Assembly: GCF_020253525.1 (NCBI RefSeq)
Contig: NZ_JADCBK010000048.1
Coordinates: 1 to 54,181 of the forward strand
Direction of reading: 5' to 3'
Length of the DNA: 54,181 bases
From: Aquidulcibacter sp.
Lineage (GTDB): Bacteria > Pseudomonadota > Alphaproteobacteria > Caulobacterales > Aquidulcibacteraceae
Part shown: positions 1 to 8,521 of the stretch, one piece after another
Layout of the letters: the number at the start of each line of letters is the position of its first letter
Numbering within the stretch: the stretch's first letter is position 1
The notes under the pieces: model-generated
The model's input: the letters and a program-made list of their open reading frames with translations, nothing else
Told to the model about the DNA's origin: nothing
Databases searched by the model: none
Made by a program: the position numbers and the translations under genes

Positions 1-28
1 TAACAGTCCTCTTGGATATATAGTTGGG

Positions 29-1225
29 TTAGGATGGGTGTTTAAGGGCTTCGACGCCCGGCAGTGCTTTGCCTTCCATCCATTCGAGGAAGGCACCGCC
101 GGCGGTTGAAACAAAGGTGAAGTCATCAGCAACTTTGGCTTGATTGAGCGCCGAGACCGTGTCGCCACCGCCTGCGACGGCAACAAGGCGACCTGAGCGC
201 GCGAGCGCCGCAGCCGTACGGGCGGCTTCCATCGTGCCAATGTCGAAAGGTGGCAATTCAAATGCGCCTAAAGGACCATTCCAAACCAAAGTCTTGGCCG
301 TCTCTAAGGCAGCCGCCAAAGCAGCAACCGATTTTGGCCCGGCATCCAGGATCATCTCTTGGTCCTTTACATCGCCAATCTCGCACGTGCGGTGCGGGGC
401 ATGGGCGGCAAAGGCTTCTGCCACCACGACATCGGTTGGAAGCAGGATTTGGCACTTATTGCTTGCTGCCTGCGCCTCAATCGCGCGCGCGGTGTCGAGG
501 AGATCATGCTCACACAAGGACTTGCCGACATGGGCCCCACGTGCGGCCAAGAAAGTATTGGCCATCCCACCACCGACCGCCAGAATATCGACCTTTGAAA
601 CAAGGTTCTGAAGCAGATCAATCTTGCTGGACACTTTCGCTCCACCCACAACGGCCATCACGGGATGGGTTGGGTTGCCAAGCGCTTTATCGAGATAATC
701 CAGCTCATGGGCCATCGACAGCCCCGGATAAGCAGGCAGTAAATGCGCCAAGCCTTCGGTTGAGGCATGGGCGCGATGGGCGGCAGAGAATGCGTCATTC
801 ACATAAATATCAGCCAGACGCGCAAAGCCCTTAGCCAGCTCTGGATCGTTCTTTTCTTCACCCGGCTGGAAGCGGGTATTTTCCAGTAACAGCACCTCGC
901 CTGCTTGCAATTGCGCGACCGCGGCTTCTGCGACAGGGCCGACGCAATCAGCGGCGATGGCAACTTGTCGATCCAAGAGGGCAGCAAGGGCAGGGACAAT
1001 GGGTGCCAAGGACATGGCTGGCACGACTTTACCCTTGGGGCGATCAAAATGCGCGGCGAGAATGACTTTCGCACCCTTCTCACTCAAAAGCGCAATCGTC
1101 GGCAACGCGGCGCGGAGGCGTGTGTCATCGGTGATCACACCGTCTTGCATTGGGACATTGAAATCAACGCGGACAAAGGCGCGTTTGCCTTGAAGATCCG
1201 CCGTCTTGAGCGATAGAAAAGTCAT
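29..1225 (-). CDS. pgk: Phosphoglycerate kinase
   Basis: Cytosolic glycolytic enzyme that transfers phosphate from 1,3-bisphosphoglycerate to ADP. The 398-residue length is normal for bacterial Pgk. The N-terminal substrate-binding stretch RVDFNVP lies near residues 19-25. The nucleotide-side motifs [11 protein letters not shown] and GGGMANTFL follow mid-protein, and the C-terminal GGGDTVSAL and [10 protein letters not shown] motifs are intact, so the enzyme looks functional. It is the last gene of a minus-strand operon: the ATG lies two bases after the stop of a small membrane-protein gene, which itself overlaps the end of gap. Co-transcription with gap is therefore likely. Only 28 bases follow the stop inside the window, so any terminator or downstream gene cannot be seen. 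Confidence 0.98.
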   Translation of the reverse strand: MTFLSLKTADLQGKRAFVRVDFNVPMQDGVITDDTRLRAALPTIALLSEKGAKVILAAHFDRPKGKVVPAMSLAPIVPALAALLDRQVAIAADCVGPVAEAAVAQLQAGEVLLLENTRFQPGEEKNDPELAKGFARLADIYVNDAFSAAHRAHASTEGLAHLLPAYPGLSMAHELDYLDKALGNPTHPVMAVVGGAKVSSKIDLLQNLVSKVDILAVGGGMANTFLAARGAHVGKSLCEHDLLDTARAIEAQAASNKCQILLPTDVVVAEAFAAHAPHRTCEIGDVKDQEMILDAGPKSVAALAAALETAKTLVWNGPLGAFELPPFDIGTMEAARTAAALARSGRLVAVAGGGDTVSALNQAKVADDFTFVSTAGGAFLEWMEGKALPGVEALKHPS

Positions 1226-1227
1226 TT

Positions 1228-1533
1228 TTACCCTATCAACGCGTGAAATGCCGCACCTAAACCAAATCCAAGGCCGTGAACAAAAACGATGAACACGATG
1301 GCCAGAGTTGCGGTGCCGATTGCTTTGGCGGGGTTCGCACGAAGCATGCCACTGAGGCGACGCCTATGCACAAACCCCCACCAGCCACTGGCCAAGCCGA
1401 TCATCACACCAGCAACCCACCAAGATAGACCTAAGAGGGCGAGGACAAGTGTGGCCGTAACCAAACCTGCCTCGACAAGGCCATTCATGAAGCGCGACGG
1501 GGTGAAATCAGGCTTGGGTTCAGTCACATCCAT
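1228..1533 (-). CDS. Small membrane protein between gap and pgk
   Basis: A 101-residue protein that I do not recognise. The chosen ATG overlaps the gap stop in the arrangement TGATG, which suggests translational coupling; an in-frame start 19 codons upstream lies inside gap and is less likely. A polar N-terminus of about 17 residues is followed by hydrophobic segments at roughly 20-50 ([20 protein letters not shown]) and roughly 73-100 ([20 protein letters not shown]). A basic loop containing HRRRLSGM lies between them and probably faces the cytoplasm. Position and coupling imply expression with the glycolytic genes but say nothing certain about function. The reading frame is tightly packed with 0-2 base junctions on both sides, which supports it being a real gene. 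Confidence 0.8.
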   Translation of the reverse strand: MDVTEPKPDFTPSRFMNGLVEAGLVTATLVLALLGLSWWVAGVMIGLASGWWGFVHRRRLSGMLRANPAKAIGTATLAIVFIVFVHGLGFGLGAAFHALIG

Positions 1534-2540
1534 CAGATCAATTTGGCCATAGCGATGGCGGTGTCGCTCATGCGGGTCGAGAAGCCCCACTCATTATCGT
1601 ACCAAGACAGGATGCGTACCAGCGTGCCGTCCATCACTTTGGTTTGATCCAAAGCAAAGGTCGATGAATGGCTGTCATGATTGAAGTCGATCGAGACATT
1701 GGGGTCTGACGTATAGCCCAAGACACCTTTCAACGGGCCATCAGCGGCGGCCTTGATTGCGGCGTTGACTTCATCGACCGTGGTGGTGCGCTTGGCAACA
1801 AACTTCAAGTCCACGCACGAGACGTTTGGCGTTGGCACGCGGATAGCCACGCCATCCAAACGCCCTGCCAATTCAGGCAGAACCAGACCGACTGCCTTGG
1901 CTGCCCCGGTTGAGGTTGGGATCATGGACAGAGCCGCCGCACGTGCCCGGTACAAATCCTTATGCATCGTATCCAAGGTTGGCTGGTCACCCGTGTAAGA
2001 GTGGATGGTGGTCATGAAGCCCTTGTCGATGCCAATGGCGTCATTCAAGACTTTCACAACGGGAGCCAAGCAATTGGTGGTGCAGGAGGCGTTGGAGACA
2101 ATCAAATCATCCTTGGTGAGGGACTGATGATTGACGCCATACACAATGGTTTTGTCTGATTGTTCACCGGGGGCGGAAATCAAAACGCGCTTGGCACCAG
2201 CGGTCAAATGAGCCGCAGCCTTATCACGGGCGGTAAACAAGCCCGTACATTCCATGGCGATATCAACTTTGTTTTCGCCCCAGGGCAAAGTTGCGGGGTC
2301 GCGCAAAGCGGTTACTTTGATAGGCTTGCCATTGACGACAATCGTGTCGCCCTCAACTCTGACACTGGCGGGAAAACGACCGTGCACGGAATCATATTTC
2401 AACAGGTGCGCATTCGTCGCGGCAGGTCCCAAATCATTGATCGCCACCACTTCAATATCATCTCGTCCATTCTCGATGATGGACCGTAAAACAAGGCGGC
2501 CAATCCGGCCAAATCCATTGATCGCGACGCGCACGCTCAT
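1533..2540 (-). CDS. gap: Glyceraldehyde-3-phosphate dehydrogenase, type I
   Basis: NAD(P)-dependent oxidation and phosphorylation of glyceraldehyde 3-phosphate in glycolysis/gluconeogenesis. The 335-residue protein starts with the Rossmann motif NGFGRIGR (residues 8-15). It carries the active-site block [12 protein letters not shown] with the catalytic cysteine at about C153, and the C-terminal [13 protein letters not shown] motif. A GGAG Shine-Dalgarno site lies six bases before the ATG. It is the first gene of the gap-membrane protein-pgk operon; its promoter should be in the 177-base divergent gap to the coiled-coil gene at 2718. The residue after N34 in the cofactor loop is D (AINDLG), typical of NAD-preferring enzymes. 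Assignment is secure. Confidence 0.98.
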   Translation of the reverse strand: MSVRVAINGFGRIGRLVLRSIIENGRDDIEVVAINDLGPAATNAHLLKYDSVHGRFPASVRVEGDTIVVNGKPIKVTALRDPATLPWGENKVDIAMECTGLFTARDKAAAHLTAGAKRVLISAPGEQSDKTIVYGVNHQSLTKDDLIVSNASCTTNCLAPVVKVLNDAIGIDKGFMTTIHSYTGDQPTLDTMHKDLYRARAAALSMIPTSTGAAKAVGLVLPELAGRLDGVAIRVPTPNVSCVDLKFVAKRTTTVDEVNAAIKAAADGPLKGVLGYTSDPNVSIDFNHDSHSSTFALDQTKVMDGTLVRILSWYDNEWGFSTRMSDTAIAMAKLI

Positions 2541-2717
2541 ACTAATCTCCGTAGTAAAACTACAAAATCAAGGCGCTTTCGCCCTATTTTGCTGGAACAT
2601 GGCATGTATAAAGTGCCCACGCCATTTGTAGCGTCGCTATAGCCATCATCTATCGAATCGTCCACCCAATGGCACTGTTTGCTTGCCGATGATTTGGGGT
2701 TTTGGCAGGACTAAGCT
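2541..2717. promoter_or_regulatory. Divergent intergenic region gap / coiled-coil gene
   Basis: This 177-base gap separates two divergent transcripts and must contain the gap promoter and probably that of the plus-strand gene at 2718. Read on the minus strand there is a TTTATAC-like element near 2602-2612 that could serve as a -10 box for gap, but no convincing -35 partner was found. No operator repeat was recognised. Promoter presence is inferred from gene orientation. Confidence 0.4.
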
Positions 2718-3059
2718 ATGGGATTTGTCATGAGCATTGGAAAACCTCCTCCGCTGGATCAAACTCTCGTCCGTTTCGACAGTGCCTTGTCGCGCCTTGA
2801 AACAGCCTTGGCGGCGTCTATGGCGCGCGTCACCGACACAGCGCGTCGGACCGGTTATGAAGAAGGCCACCAAGCTGGCCTGCGCGAGGCGCAAGAAACG
2901 CGCGGCTATCCGGCAACACCAGACGTAAATCCCCTGTTGCAAGAAGAATTAGACGCAGCAAAGGCGCGCGAAGCCCAATTGCAACGCGCGGTTGAAGAGG
3001 CCCGCACCGCATTGAAAGATGCGATGGGCGACATCCGGGCAGCCCTCACCCCCCTCTGA
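2718..3059 (+). CDS. Small coiled-coil protein, possibly DUF4164-like
   Basis: A 113-residue soluble protein with no catalytic motif. Two helical heptad-rich stretches are visible: residues about 14-45 (LDQTLVRFDSALSRLETAL and following) and about 77-108 (LDAAKAREAQLQRAVEEART and following), separated by a glycine/proline-containing linker. Alphaproteobacteria often encode a small coiled-coil protein of this kind (DUF4164) close to zapA, tkt and gap. The position next to gap fits, but the family assignment is a guess from pattern only. Two ATGs are possible, at 2718 (AGGA eight bases upstream) and at 2730; the first is preferred. It is divergent from gap and 24 bases upstream of the SGNH esterase gene, so both may be co-transcribed. 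Confidence 0.75.
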   Translation: MGFVMSIGKPPPLDQTLVRFDSALSRLETALAASMARVTDTARRTGYEEGHQAGLREAQETRGYPATPDVNPLLQEELDAAKAREAQLQRAVEEARTALKDAMGDIRAALTPL

Positions 3060-3083
3060 TCAAACCAGCGGACGAATGAAGCC

Positions 3084-4220
3084 ATGCAGATGCAGTCCGT
3101 CCCGCTTGATCATGCCGCCTTGTCCGTAAGCGGGGCCATGCATGTCGTGCGAACCCCATCGAGCTTGAAAGCATGGCGCCTGCCTGCGTGGACGTGGGCG
3201 CAATCGCCTGATCCGGCGGTGGACCTGATGGTTGGTATGACAAGCGGCGTGCGCTTGTGTTTTACGACCGATGCCGAAGCACTCTCGCTGAAGGTGCTTG
3301 AGACTGGCATTCAACTCGCCGGCACGCCGCGACGGCCGGTGACCTTCGACCTCTCTGTCGATGGGGTCCAAAAGGCCTCAACCGAGGCCAGCTCTGGGCA
3401 TACAATCCTTGTTACCCCGACCGGTCCCTCGTTTGTGCCCGGAAATGCCTCTGAAATCTTTTTTGACGATCTGGGTGCTGGGCACAAAGCGCTTGAACTC
3501 TGGTTGCCTCAATCGGCGCAAGTGGAGCTTCTCGAATTATCGATCTCAGACGGGGCACAACTTCTCCCGAGCCTACAGCCGAGTGGTCTGCGCTGGGCCC
3601 ATTATGGCAGCTCCATCAGTCATGGCATGGAAGCCAAGGGCCCGTCTTGGACCTGGCCTGCCATAGCCGCGCGCGCTTTGGGCCATGATTTGATGAATAT
3701 TGGCTTGGCGGGCCAATGCCACTTGGACGGCTTTGTCGCCCGCAGCCTGCGCGATGGGCACTTTGATGCCATCAGCCTAGAAGTCGGGATCAATATCATT
3801 GGTGCTGACACCATGCGACGGCGCGTCTTCGCCAGCGCCCTGCACAGCTTCTTAGATACAATTCGCGAGGGCAAGCCCGATGTCCCCCTGCTTGTCATCT
3901 CGCCCATCTTCTGCCCGTTACTTGAGACTCGCGTTGGCCCCCTGATGCGCGACAGCCTGGCCAGCTATGGCACGACGGAGCGGCCTCACAGTGCGGCTGA
4001 TGGTGCCCTGACCTTGGTTGAATCGCGGGCCATCATCTCAGATGTCATTACACGTCGGCAAAATGGCGGCGATGCCAACCTTGCCTACCTCGATGGCCTC
4101 ACCCTGTTTGGGGCAGCCGATGAAGCGGACCTGCCAGACCATCTGCATCCCAATGCTGCAGGCCAAGAGCGCATGGGTCAGCGGTTTGCAGCGCTTGGCT
4201 GGCCAAGCAAGTATGGCTAA
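3084..4220 (+). CDS. SGNH/GDSL-family hydrolase (carbohydrate esterase-like)
   Basis: A 378-residue predicted esterase. Residues about 1-160 resemble the beta-rich N-terminal domain found in front of some GDSL-type carbohydrate esterases. The catalytic domain follows, with the nucleophile block HYGSSISHG (probable catalytic serine S177), the block-II glycine region GLAGQCHLDG (about 207-216), block III LEVGINII (about 232-239) and the C-terminal DHLHP motif (D352, H355) supplying the Asp and His of the triad. No signal peptide is evident, so it may act in the cytoplasm. Such enzymes remove acetyl or longer acyl groups from sugars, but the substrate cannot be read from the sequence. The location just before galE and the glycan locus suggests, without proving, a role in carbohydrate de-acylation. 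Confidence 0.85.
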   Translation: MQMQSVPLDHAALSVSGAMHVVRTPSSLKAWRLPAWTWAQSPDPAVDLMVGMTSGVRLCFTTDAEALSLKVLETGIQLAGTPRRPVTFDLSVDGVQKASTEASSGHTILVTPTGPSFVPGNASEIFFDDLGAGHKALELWLPQSAQVELLELSISDGAQLLPSLQPSGLRWAHYGSSISHGMEAKGPSWTWPAIAARALGHDLMNIGLAGQCHLDGFVARSLRDGHFDAISLEVGINIIGADTMRRRVFASALHSFLDTIREGKPDVPLLVISPIFCPLLETRVGPLMRDSLASYGTTERPHSAADGALTLVESRAIISDVITRRQNGGDANLAYLDGLTLFGAADEADLPDHLHPNAAGQERMGQRFAALGWPSKYG

Positions 4221-4280
4221 TAGCTGGCCACGCGTTTCAAATCGTTCGGCTTAGAGGCCGAACCCGCCAAACAACATTCT

Positions 4281-4285
4281 AGGAG
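4281..4285 (+). promoter_or_regulatory. Ribosome-binding site fixing the galE TTG start
   Basis: AGGAG lies seven bases upstream of a TTG codon at 4293. No in-frame ATG precedes the Rossmann fold, so the TTG is the start that keeps the complete N-terminal NAD-binding strand. Confidence 0.75.
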
Positions 4286-4292
4286 CATCGAT

Positions 4293-5282
4293 TTGACTAA
4301 GATTTTAATCACCGGTGGGGCAGGTTATATTGGCAGCCACGCTGCTTGGGCTTGTGTGGATGCAGGCTATGAAATTGTTGTGCTGGACAATCTATCCACG
4401 GGTGTGGCGCGAAATGTGCCCCCCCATGCGACCTTGATTGAGGCCGATATTGGCGACCGCACGGCCGTAGCAAAAGCCTTAAGCGACCATCAGATCGACG
4501 CGATCATGCATTTTGCTGGCTCTATCGTTGTGCCGGAATCGGTGGTGAACCCCGGCCTCTATTATGAAAACAATACCGTCAAGAGCTTGGGCCTCATTCA
4601 AGAAGCTGTAAAGGCTGGCGTAAAGGCATTCATCTTTTCCTCAACCGCCGCCGTCTATGCCCCAGGCAGTGCAGAGCCCCTCAATGAAGCGGCACCCAAG
4701 GGCCCCCTCAGCCCCTATGGTCAATCCAAATTAATGACCGAATTGATGCTTGCCGATATGTCGGCCGCCCATGGCCTATCAGTTGGCGTCTTGCGCTATT
4801 TCAATGTGGCCGGCGCCGACCCACAGGGTCGCACGGGCCAAAGCACCCCGAATGCAACCCACTTAATCAAGGTTGCCTGCCAAGTGGCCACGGGCCAACG
4901 GCCAAGCATGGAAGTCTTTGGTACCGATTATGACACCCCAGACGGTACCTGTATTCGCGACTATATTCATGTGAGTGATCTGGCCGATGCCCATGTGCTG
5001 CTTGCGCAACATCTCTTGGCGGGCGGGGCCAATGTCATCGCCAATTGCGGCTATGGCAAAGGGGCTTCAGTCTTAGAAGTCCTGGCTTCTTTGGAAAAGC
5101 AATTGAACCATCCAATCCAGGCAAAAATGTCGCCGCGTCGGGCAGGCGATGCGCCGTCCTTGGTTGCCAATTCGGCCCACCTCAAATCCCTGATGCCGTG
5201 GAAGCCCAAGTATGAGAACTTGGATGATATTGTCGCGGCAGCTTTGGCCTGGGAACGCCATCTGACGGAAAAGCGCAAATAG
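4293..5282 (+). CDS. galE: UDP-glucose 4-epimerase
   Basis: Interconverts UDP-glucose and UDP-galactose (or the N-acetylated pair) using bound NAD in the cytoplasm. This 329-residue extended SDR has the glycine-rich motif GGAGYIGSH (residues 8-16), the active-site serine region FSSTAAVY (S116/S117) and the catalytic pair in PYGQSK (Y142, K146). The C-terminal part, including the typical RRAGDAPSL stretch, is complete. It starts with TTG, as set by the AGGAG site seven bases before it. It is the last plus-strand gene before the polysaccharide locus, and the next gene is convergent. It provides galactose donors for glycan synthesis. A close SDR with different sugar specificity cannot be excluded, but GalE is the best match. 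Confidence 0.93.
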   Translation: MTKILITGGAGYIGSHAAWACVDAGYEIVVLDNLSTGVARNVPPHATLIEADIGDRTAVAKALSDHQIDAIMHFAGSIVVPESVVNPGLYYENNTVKSLGLIQEAVKAGVKAFIFSSTAAVYAPGSAEPLNEAAPKGPLSPYGQSKLMTELMLADMSAAHGLSVGVLRYFNVAGADPQGRTGQSTPNATHLIKVACQVATGQRPSMEVFGTDYDTPDGTCIRDYIHVSDLADAHVLLAQHLLAGGANVIANCGYGKGASVLEVLASLEKQLNHPIQAKMSPRRAGDAPSLVANSAHLKSLMPWKPKYENLDDIVAAALAWERHLTEKRK

Positions 5283-5312
5283 GCACCGCCCTTTGAATGA
5301 TCACAAGGGTCC

Positions 5313-5329
5313 TCGCCCAGAGAGGGCGA
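5313..5329. terminator. Short inverted repeat between convergent galE and exporter genes
   Basis: A perfect six-base inverted repeat, TCGCCC and GGGCGA with a five-base AGAGA loop, sits 30 bases after the galE stop, between convergent transcription units. There is no T-run on either strand, so it could at most be a weak or Rho-assisted terminator or simply chance. Confidence 0.25.
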
Positions 5330-5416
5330 ACGCAGAATAAGTCAAAAACATCGGTCAAGATTTTTGGCGAACGAACCTGAATCGCAATTTAAAATGCTAC
5401 CATAGGCCAGTCGCCC

Positions 5417-6166
5417 TTAAACCAGATCATCTTCGCGCGCAGCGGTGGCGGTAGCCAAATATTCTTGAACAATTTCGGCCGGCGGGCCAGACGCACGTAA
5501 TCGACCTTTATCAATCCAAATGCAGCGCGTGCATTCGGCGGTAATACCAGAAAGTGCATGTGAGGACACAATTACAATATTACCGGAATCCATCAGGGAC
5601 CTAACTTTGGTTTCAGCCTTCTTGGCAAAGGCCGCATCACCTGCACCGAGAAACTCATCCAAAACCAGAATTTCAGGTGCCATAACTGTGCAAATACCGA
5701 ACGAAAGCCTTACGAACATTCCGCTTGAATAAGTCCGCACTGGCATGTGGATGAAGTCACCCAGCTCCGCAAAATCTATGACTTCCTCGACCAATTGATT
5801 AATCTTGCCCCCCCGGTAGCCAAGGAGCATGAGCCTCAACTTGATATTCTCAACCCCATTTAACTCCATGTCCATACCCGTCGTGAGGTCAAACAAGGCA
5901 CTCACCTTCCCCTTGATCATGACCTTACCTCGAGTAGGCGGATAAATACCAGCCAATACCTTAAGCAAACTTGTCTTACCAGCGCCATTCGCGCCGATTA
6001 ACCCCACGCGCTCGCCTTCCTTTATGGTCAGGCTGACATTATTCACTGCCCGGACGTGTTCAATGAGCGGTCGGTGATGAGACAACAGGCTTTTTTTAAA
6101 ACTGAAGAATTCAGGTCCGACCAACGGAAAATCTACCGTGGCACCACGCAATTCGATCCCGATCAT
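5417..6166 (-). CDS. ABC-2 polysaccharide exporter, ATP-binding subunit (Wzt/KpsT type)
   Basis: Energises export of a finished glycan across the inner membrane together with the permease encoded just upstream. The 249-residue protein has the Walker A motif GANGAGKTS (58-66), the signature YSSGM (146-150) and Walker B ILVLDE (166-171), all intact. It lacks the extra C-terminal carbohydrate-binding domain of long Wzt proteins, so it is of the short KpsT/RfbE/TagH-like kind. The ATG at 6166 overlaps the permease stop in ATGA, a strong coupling signal; an in-frame start nine codons earlier lies inside the permease gene and is less likely. Substrate is inferred from the locus: a rhamnose-containing polysaccharide or O-chain. 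Confidence 0.93.
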   Translation of the reverse strand: MIGIELRGATVDFPLVGPEFFSFKKSLLSHHRPLIEHVRAVNNVSLTIKEGERVGLIGANGAGKTSLLKVLAGIYPPTRGKVMIKGKVSALFDLTTGMDMELNGVENIKLRLMLLGYRGGKINQLVEEVIDFAELGDFIHMPVRTYSSGMFVRLSFGICTVMAPEILVLDEFLGAGDAAFAKKAETKVRSLMDSGNIVIVSSHALSGITAECTRCIWIDKGRLRASGPPAEIVQEYLATATAAREDDLV

Positions 6167-6996
6167 ACCCAAAACACCACCTTTGAAGACCAACGACCGA
6201 TTTGAAGCCAGGCGATTAAGCCAGCGACCACACAGTAGATGACTAAAGACACATAATTTACCGGATCAGCCAATACGCCCTTCATCAAAGGCACACGAAT
6301 CACTTCGATCCAGGCATGGAATGGGTTCAGATAGACGGCCAAACCATAGCCTTTTTTAATCAGGATTTCGGCGGGATAGATAATCGGTGTAGCAACGAAC
6401 AATACCTGCAACGCCGCCCCTAAACCGTGGCTCAAATCTCGGTATCTTGCCCCAAAATATGACATCACCGTCGCCGTGAAAAATCCCGCGAGCGCCACCA
6501 AAAAGAAGCCGGGCAAGAACAACAAAGAACCTATAGATGTTGGTCGCCCCAAAACTACGGATGCGATGTAGCCAACCGCACATCCGATAACCAGATAGAC
6601 AATTTGAGCATAAACCACTCTCAAAATCAGCGTCGAGTGCGATATCGACATTTGCTTAATGAAGTTTCCTGAGGTCGCCAGTATGCCCGATCCCTCAATG
6701 AAGCAAGCCATTATGAAACCCCAAATCGCAAAACCAATTCCAATCATTGGAATAAATTCGCGAACATCGGTGCCAAAGATAGCCGACCAAATCATGCCCG
6801 CTATTACCGAGAAAGCGAGGGCATTAATCACAAACCATAATGGCCCCAACGCCGAGCGACGGAAGCGTGATTCAATGTATTGATTACCAAGATAAATCCA
6901 CAGGCTTGTATGAGCAAAGCCATCCATGAACTTGGAAGTATTTGTTCTGAAACTCAATTTAAACCCCATTTCTAGGCTAGCATTCAGCTTGCTCAA
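6163..6996 (-). CDS. ABC-2 polysaccharide exporter, permease subunit (Wzm/KpsM type)
   Basis: A 277-residue integral membrane protein of the ABC-2 type that forms the channel for an undecaprenyl-linked glycan. After a soluble N-terminus of about 30 residues it shows the family's amphipathic start (LGNQYIESRFRRSALGPLWF, about 36-55) and about six hydrophobic segments, among them ALAFSVIAGMIWSAIF and LLFLPGFFLVALAGFFTATV. It ends at the ATGA overlap with the ATPase gene. The pair forms a two-gene minus-strand operon, divergent from the glycosyltransferase genes starting at 7215. No Wzx flippase or Wzy polymerase was seen in the window, which fits ABC-dependent export of the glycan made by this locus. 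Confidence 0.92.
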   Translation of the reverse strand: MSKLNASLEMGFKLSFRTNTSKFMDGFAHTSLWIYLGNQYIESRFRRSALGPLWFVINALAFSVIAGMIWSAIFGTDVREFIPMIGIGFAIWGFIMACFIEGSGILATSGNFIKQMSISHSTLILRVVYAQIVYLVIGCAVGYIASVVLGRPTSIGSLLFLPGFFLVALAGFFTATVMSYFGARYRDLSHGLGAALQVLFVATPIIYPAEILIKKGYGLAVYLNPFHAWIEVIRVPLMKGVLADPVNYVSLVIYCVVAGLIAWLQIGRWSSKVVFWV

Positions 6997-7214
6997 CGAT
7001 TCCGTATTTGGATTCTGAAAATGCAGCTAAGTTGCCACCTAATCCAGTAAGGTCCCAAAAAGCTTATACCGACACGCTAACGTTCATCACATACTCCAAG
7101 CCGGTTTACAGCCGCAACCTGTCTGACGCTATCTTACTGCTTTCGAAATGCGACCCTATTTAATTATGGTAGTGATTCAGCATAGAAGGTTTAGCGAACG
7201 CACCAGGTTGCAGA
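6997..7214. promoter_or_regulatory. Divergent intergenic region, exporter / glycosyltransferase
   Basis: These 218 bases separate the minus-strand exporter operon from the plus-strand glycan genes and should contain promoters for both. The stretch is A+T-rich (for example around 7156-7180), but I could not assign a -35/-10 pair or an operator with confidence. Confidence 0.35.
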
Positions 7215-8507
7215 GTGGCAGAAAAGCTTGTTACAGATTTCTTCTCAGGCGTAGGTCCCCCGATGAGCAAAAACAAACGCCAATTGATTCGCTGCGAAAT
7301 GTCTCCGAGTCCGGGTCTTAGACTGGCTGTTTTGTGGCCAGGTATTGCAAAACGTCAGACCTTGATCGTTTGTGCGAGAACTGGTGATCAGAGACGACAC
7401 TATATAACGCATGCCTTAGGGCCTTTTCCGTCTGTTATTCCCTTGCCAAGCGGTATCAATATCAGTCAACTTACTGTATGGTCGATATCCTCGAACTCTG
7501 CCAATCGCGCCTGGACGGTAGGTCCTGGGCTTTACAGCAATTTCCTTTGGCGGGCGTACCGCGTTCTTCAATTGGGTTGGACTGCACTGTTCTATCGGCT
7601 AGCTTGGCAGCATGGTTTGTTGAAGGAGCTTCCGGTGAAACCGTCGCCAGACCAGGTGGGGCCGGAGACTATCTCTTTAGTAATTCCCTCCAAGGATCGA
7701 CCTGATCTCATAAAGGCGCAATGGCAGGCTGGCTTAAGGGATTTCGTAGCCGAAGGCGGCGAGCTTATCATTGTTGACCATGCCTCGACTAAACAGGAAA
7801 CAGTTGCAACCTTGCAGGAGTTAAGTCGATTTGGTGTCAAGGTTATTCGAGCAGAGGGCGACTTCAACTTCTCGCATTTGGTAAACTTAGGGGTTCGCGC
7901 CAGCGGGAGAGAAAACGTTCTGACACTAAATGATGACGTTCAGCTAACATGCAAAGAACAAGTTTTGAGGCTTTGTGCGCCGTTGCTGGATCTGAGTGTT
8001 GGGGCAGTGGGCTCCATTCTTTTATATGAAAATGGCACGCTGCAACATTGCGGCGTCTTGGTGGGTGGCGAAGGGTTGGCTACTCATTTCGGCCGTGGAA
8101 GAAACCCACGAGACAAGGTCAACAGCTGCTTAGTGACTGGATTGCGGCTTGCCTCGGCTGTCACGGGAGCCGCGATTGCATTTCGGCGAACTGATTTTGA
8201 AAGAGTTGGCGGCTTTTGCGAACGGCTCGCGGTAGAACTCAATGATATAGACTTCTGCCTCCGCTTAAAGGGGCTAGGCCTAAGGATAGTCGTAAATACC
8301 GAAGTTCAACTGGTGCACCCTGAGCTTACTTCCCGTGGCGACCCTTTGACTGGAACCTTCGCCAAGCAAATTCTGCGCGACCGGAGCTCCTTTTTCAAGT
8401 ATTGGTGGAAGATTTTGCCCTATGACGCCTGTTTTCCATTGGCCTGGGGCAGTTCATCTTCGCAGATAGGATTAAGATTCCCACCAGCAATCGGACGTTT
8501 TGAATAA
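7215..8507 (+). CDS. Family 2 glycosyltransferase
   Basis: A 430-residue predicted inverting glycosyltransferase acting on a lipid-linked glycan at the cytoplasmic face. Residues 1-150 form a poorly conserved N-terminal extension. The GT2 core begins at ETISLVIPSKDRPDL (about 151-165), continues through DFNFSHLVNLG, and has the metal-binding LNDDV (acidic residues about 240-241). Further GT2 elements are the acceptor-side RRTDFERVGGF and the ELNDIDFCLRL motif. The nominal start is GTG; an ATG at 7263 would give a protein 16 residues shorter, and the true start is uncertain. The next gene, 14 bases downstream, encodes a rhamnan-synthesis F-like protein. The linked sugar is unknown; rhamnose is a reasonable guess from the rfb genes that follow. 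Confidence 0.88.
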   Translation: MAEKLVTDFFSGVGPPMSKNKRQLIRCEMSPSPGLRLAVLWPGIAKRQTLIVCARTGDQRRHYITHALGPFPSVIPLPSGINISQLTVWSISSNSANRAWTVGPGLYSNFLWRAYRVLQLGWTALFYRLAWQHGLLKELPVKPSPDQVGPETISLVIPSKDRPDLIKAQWQAGLRDFVAEGGELIIVDHASTKQETVATLQELSRFGVKVIRAEGDFNFSHLVNLGVRASGRENVLTLNDDVQLTCKEQVLRLCAPLLDLSVGAVGSILLYENGTLQHCGVLVGGEGLATHFGRGRNPRDKVNSCLVTGLRLASAVTGAAIAFRRTDFERVGGFCERLAVELNDIDFCLRLKGLGLRIVVNTEVQLVHPELTSRGDPLTGTFAKQILRDRSSFFKYWWKILPYDACFPLAWGSSSSQIGLRFPPAIGRFE

Positions 8508-8521
8508 GCTAATAACGAGGA

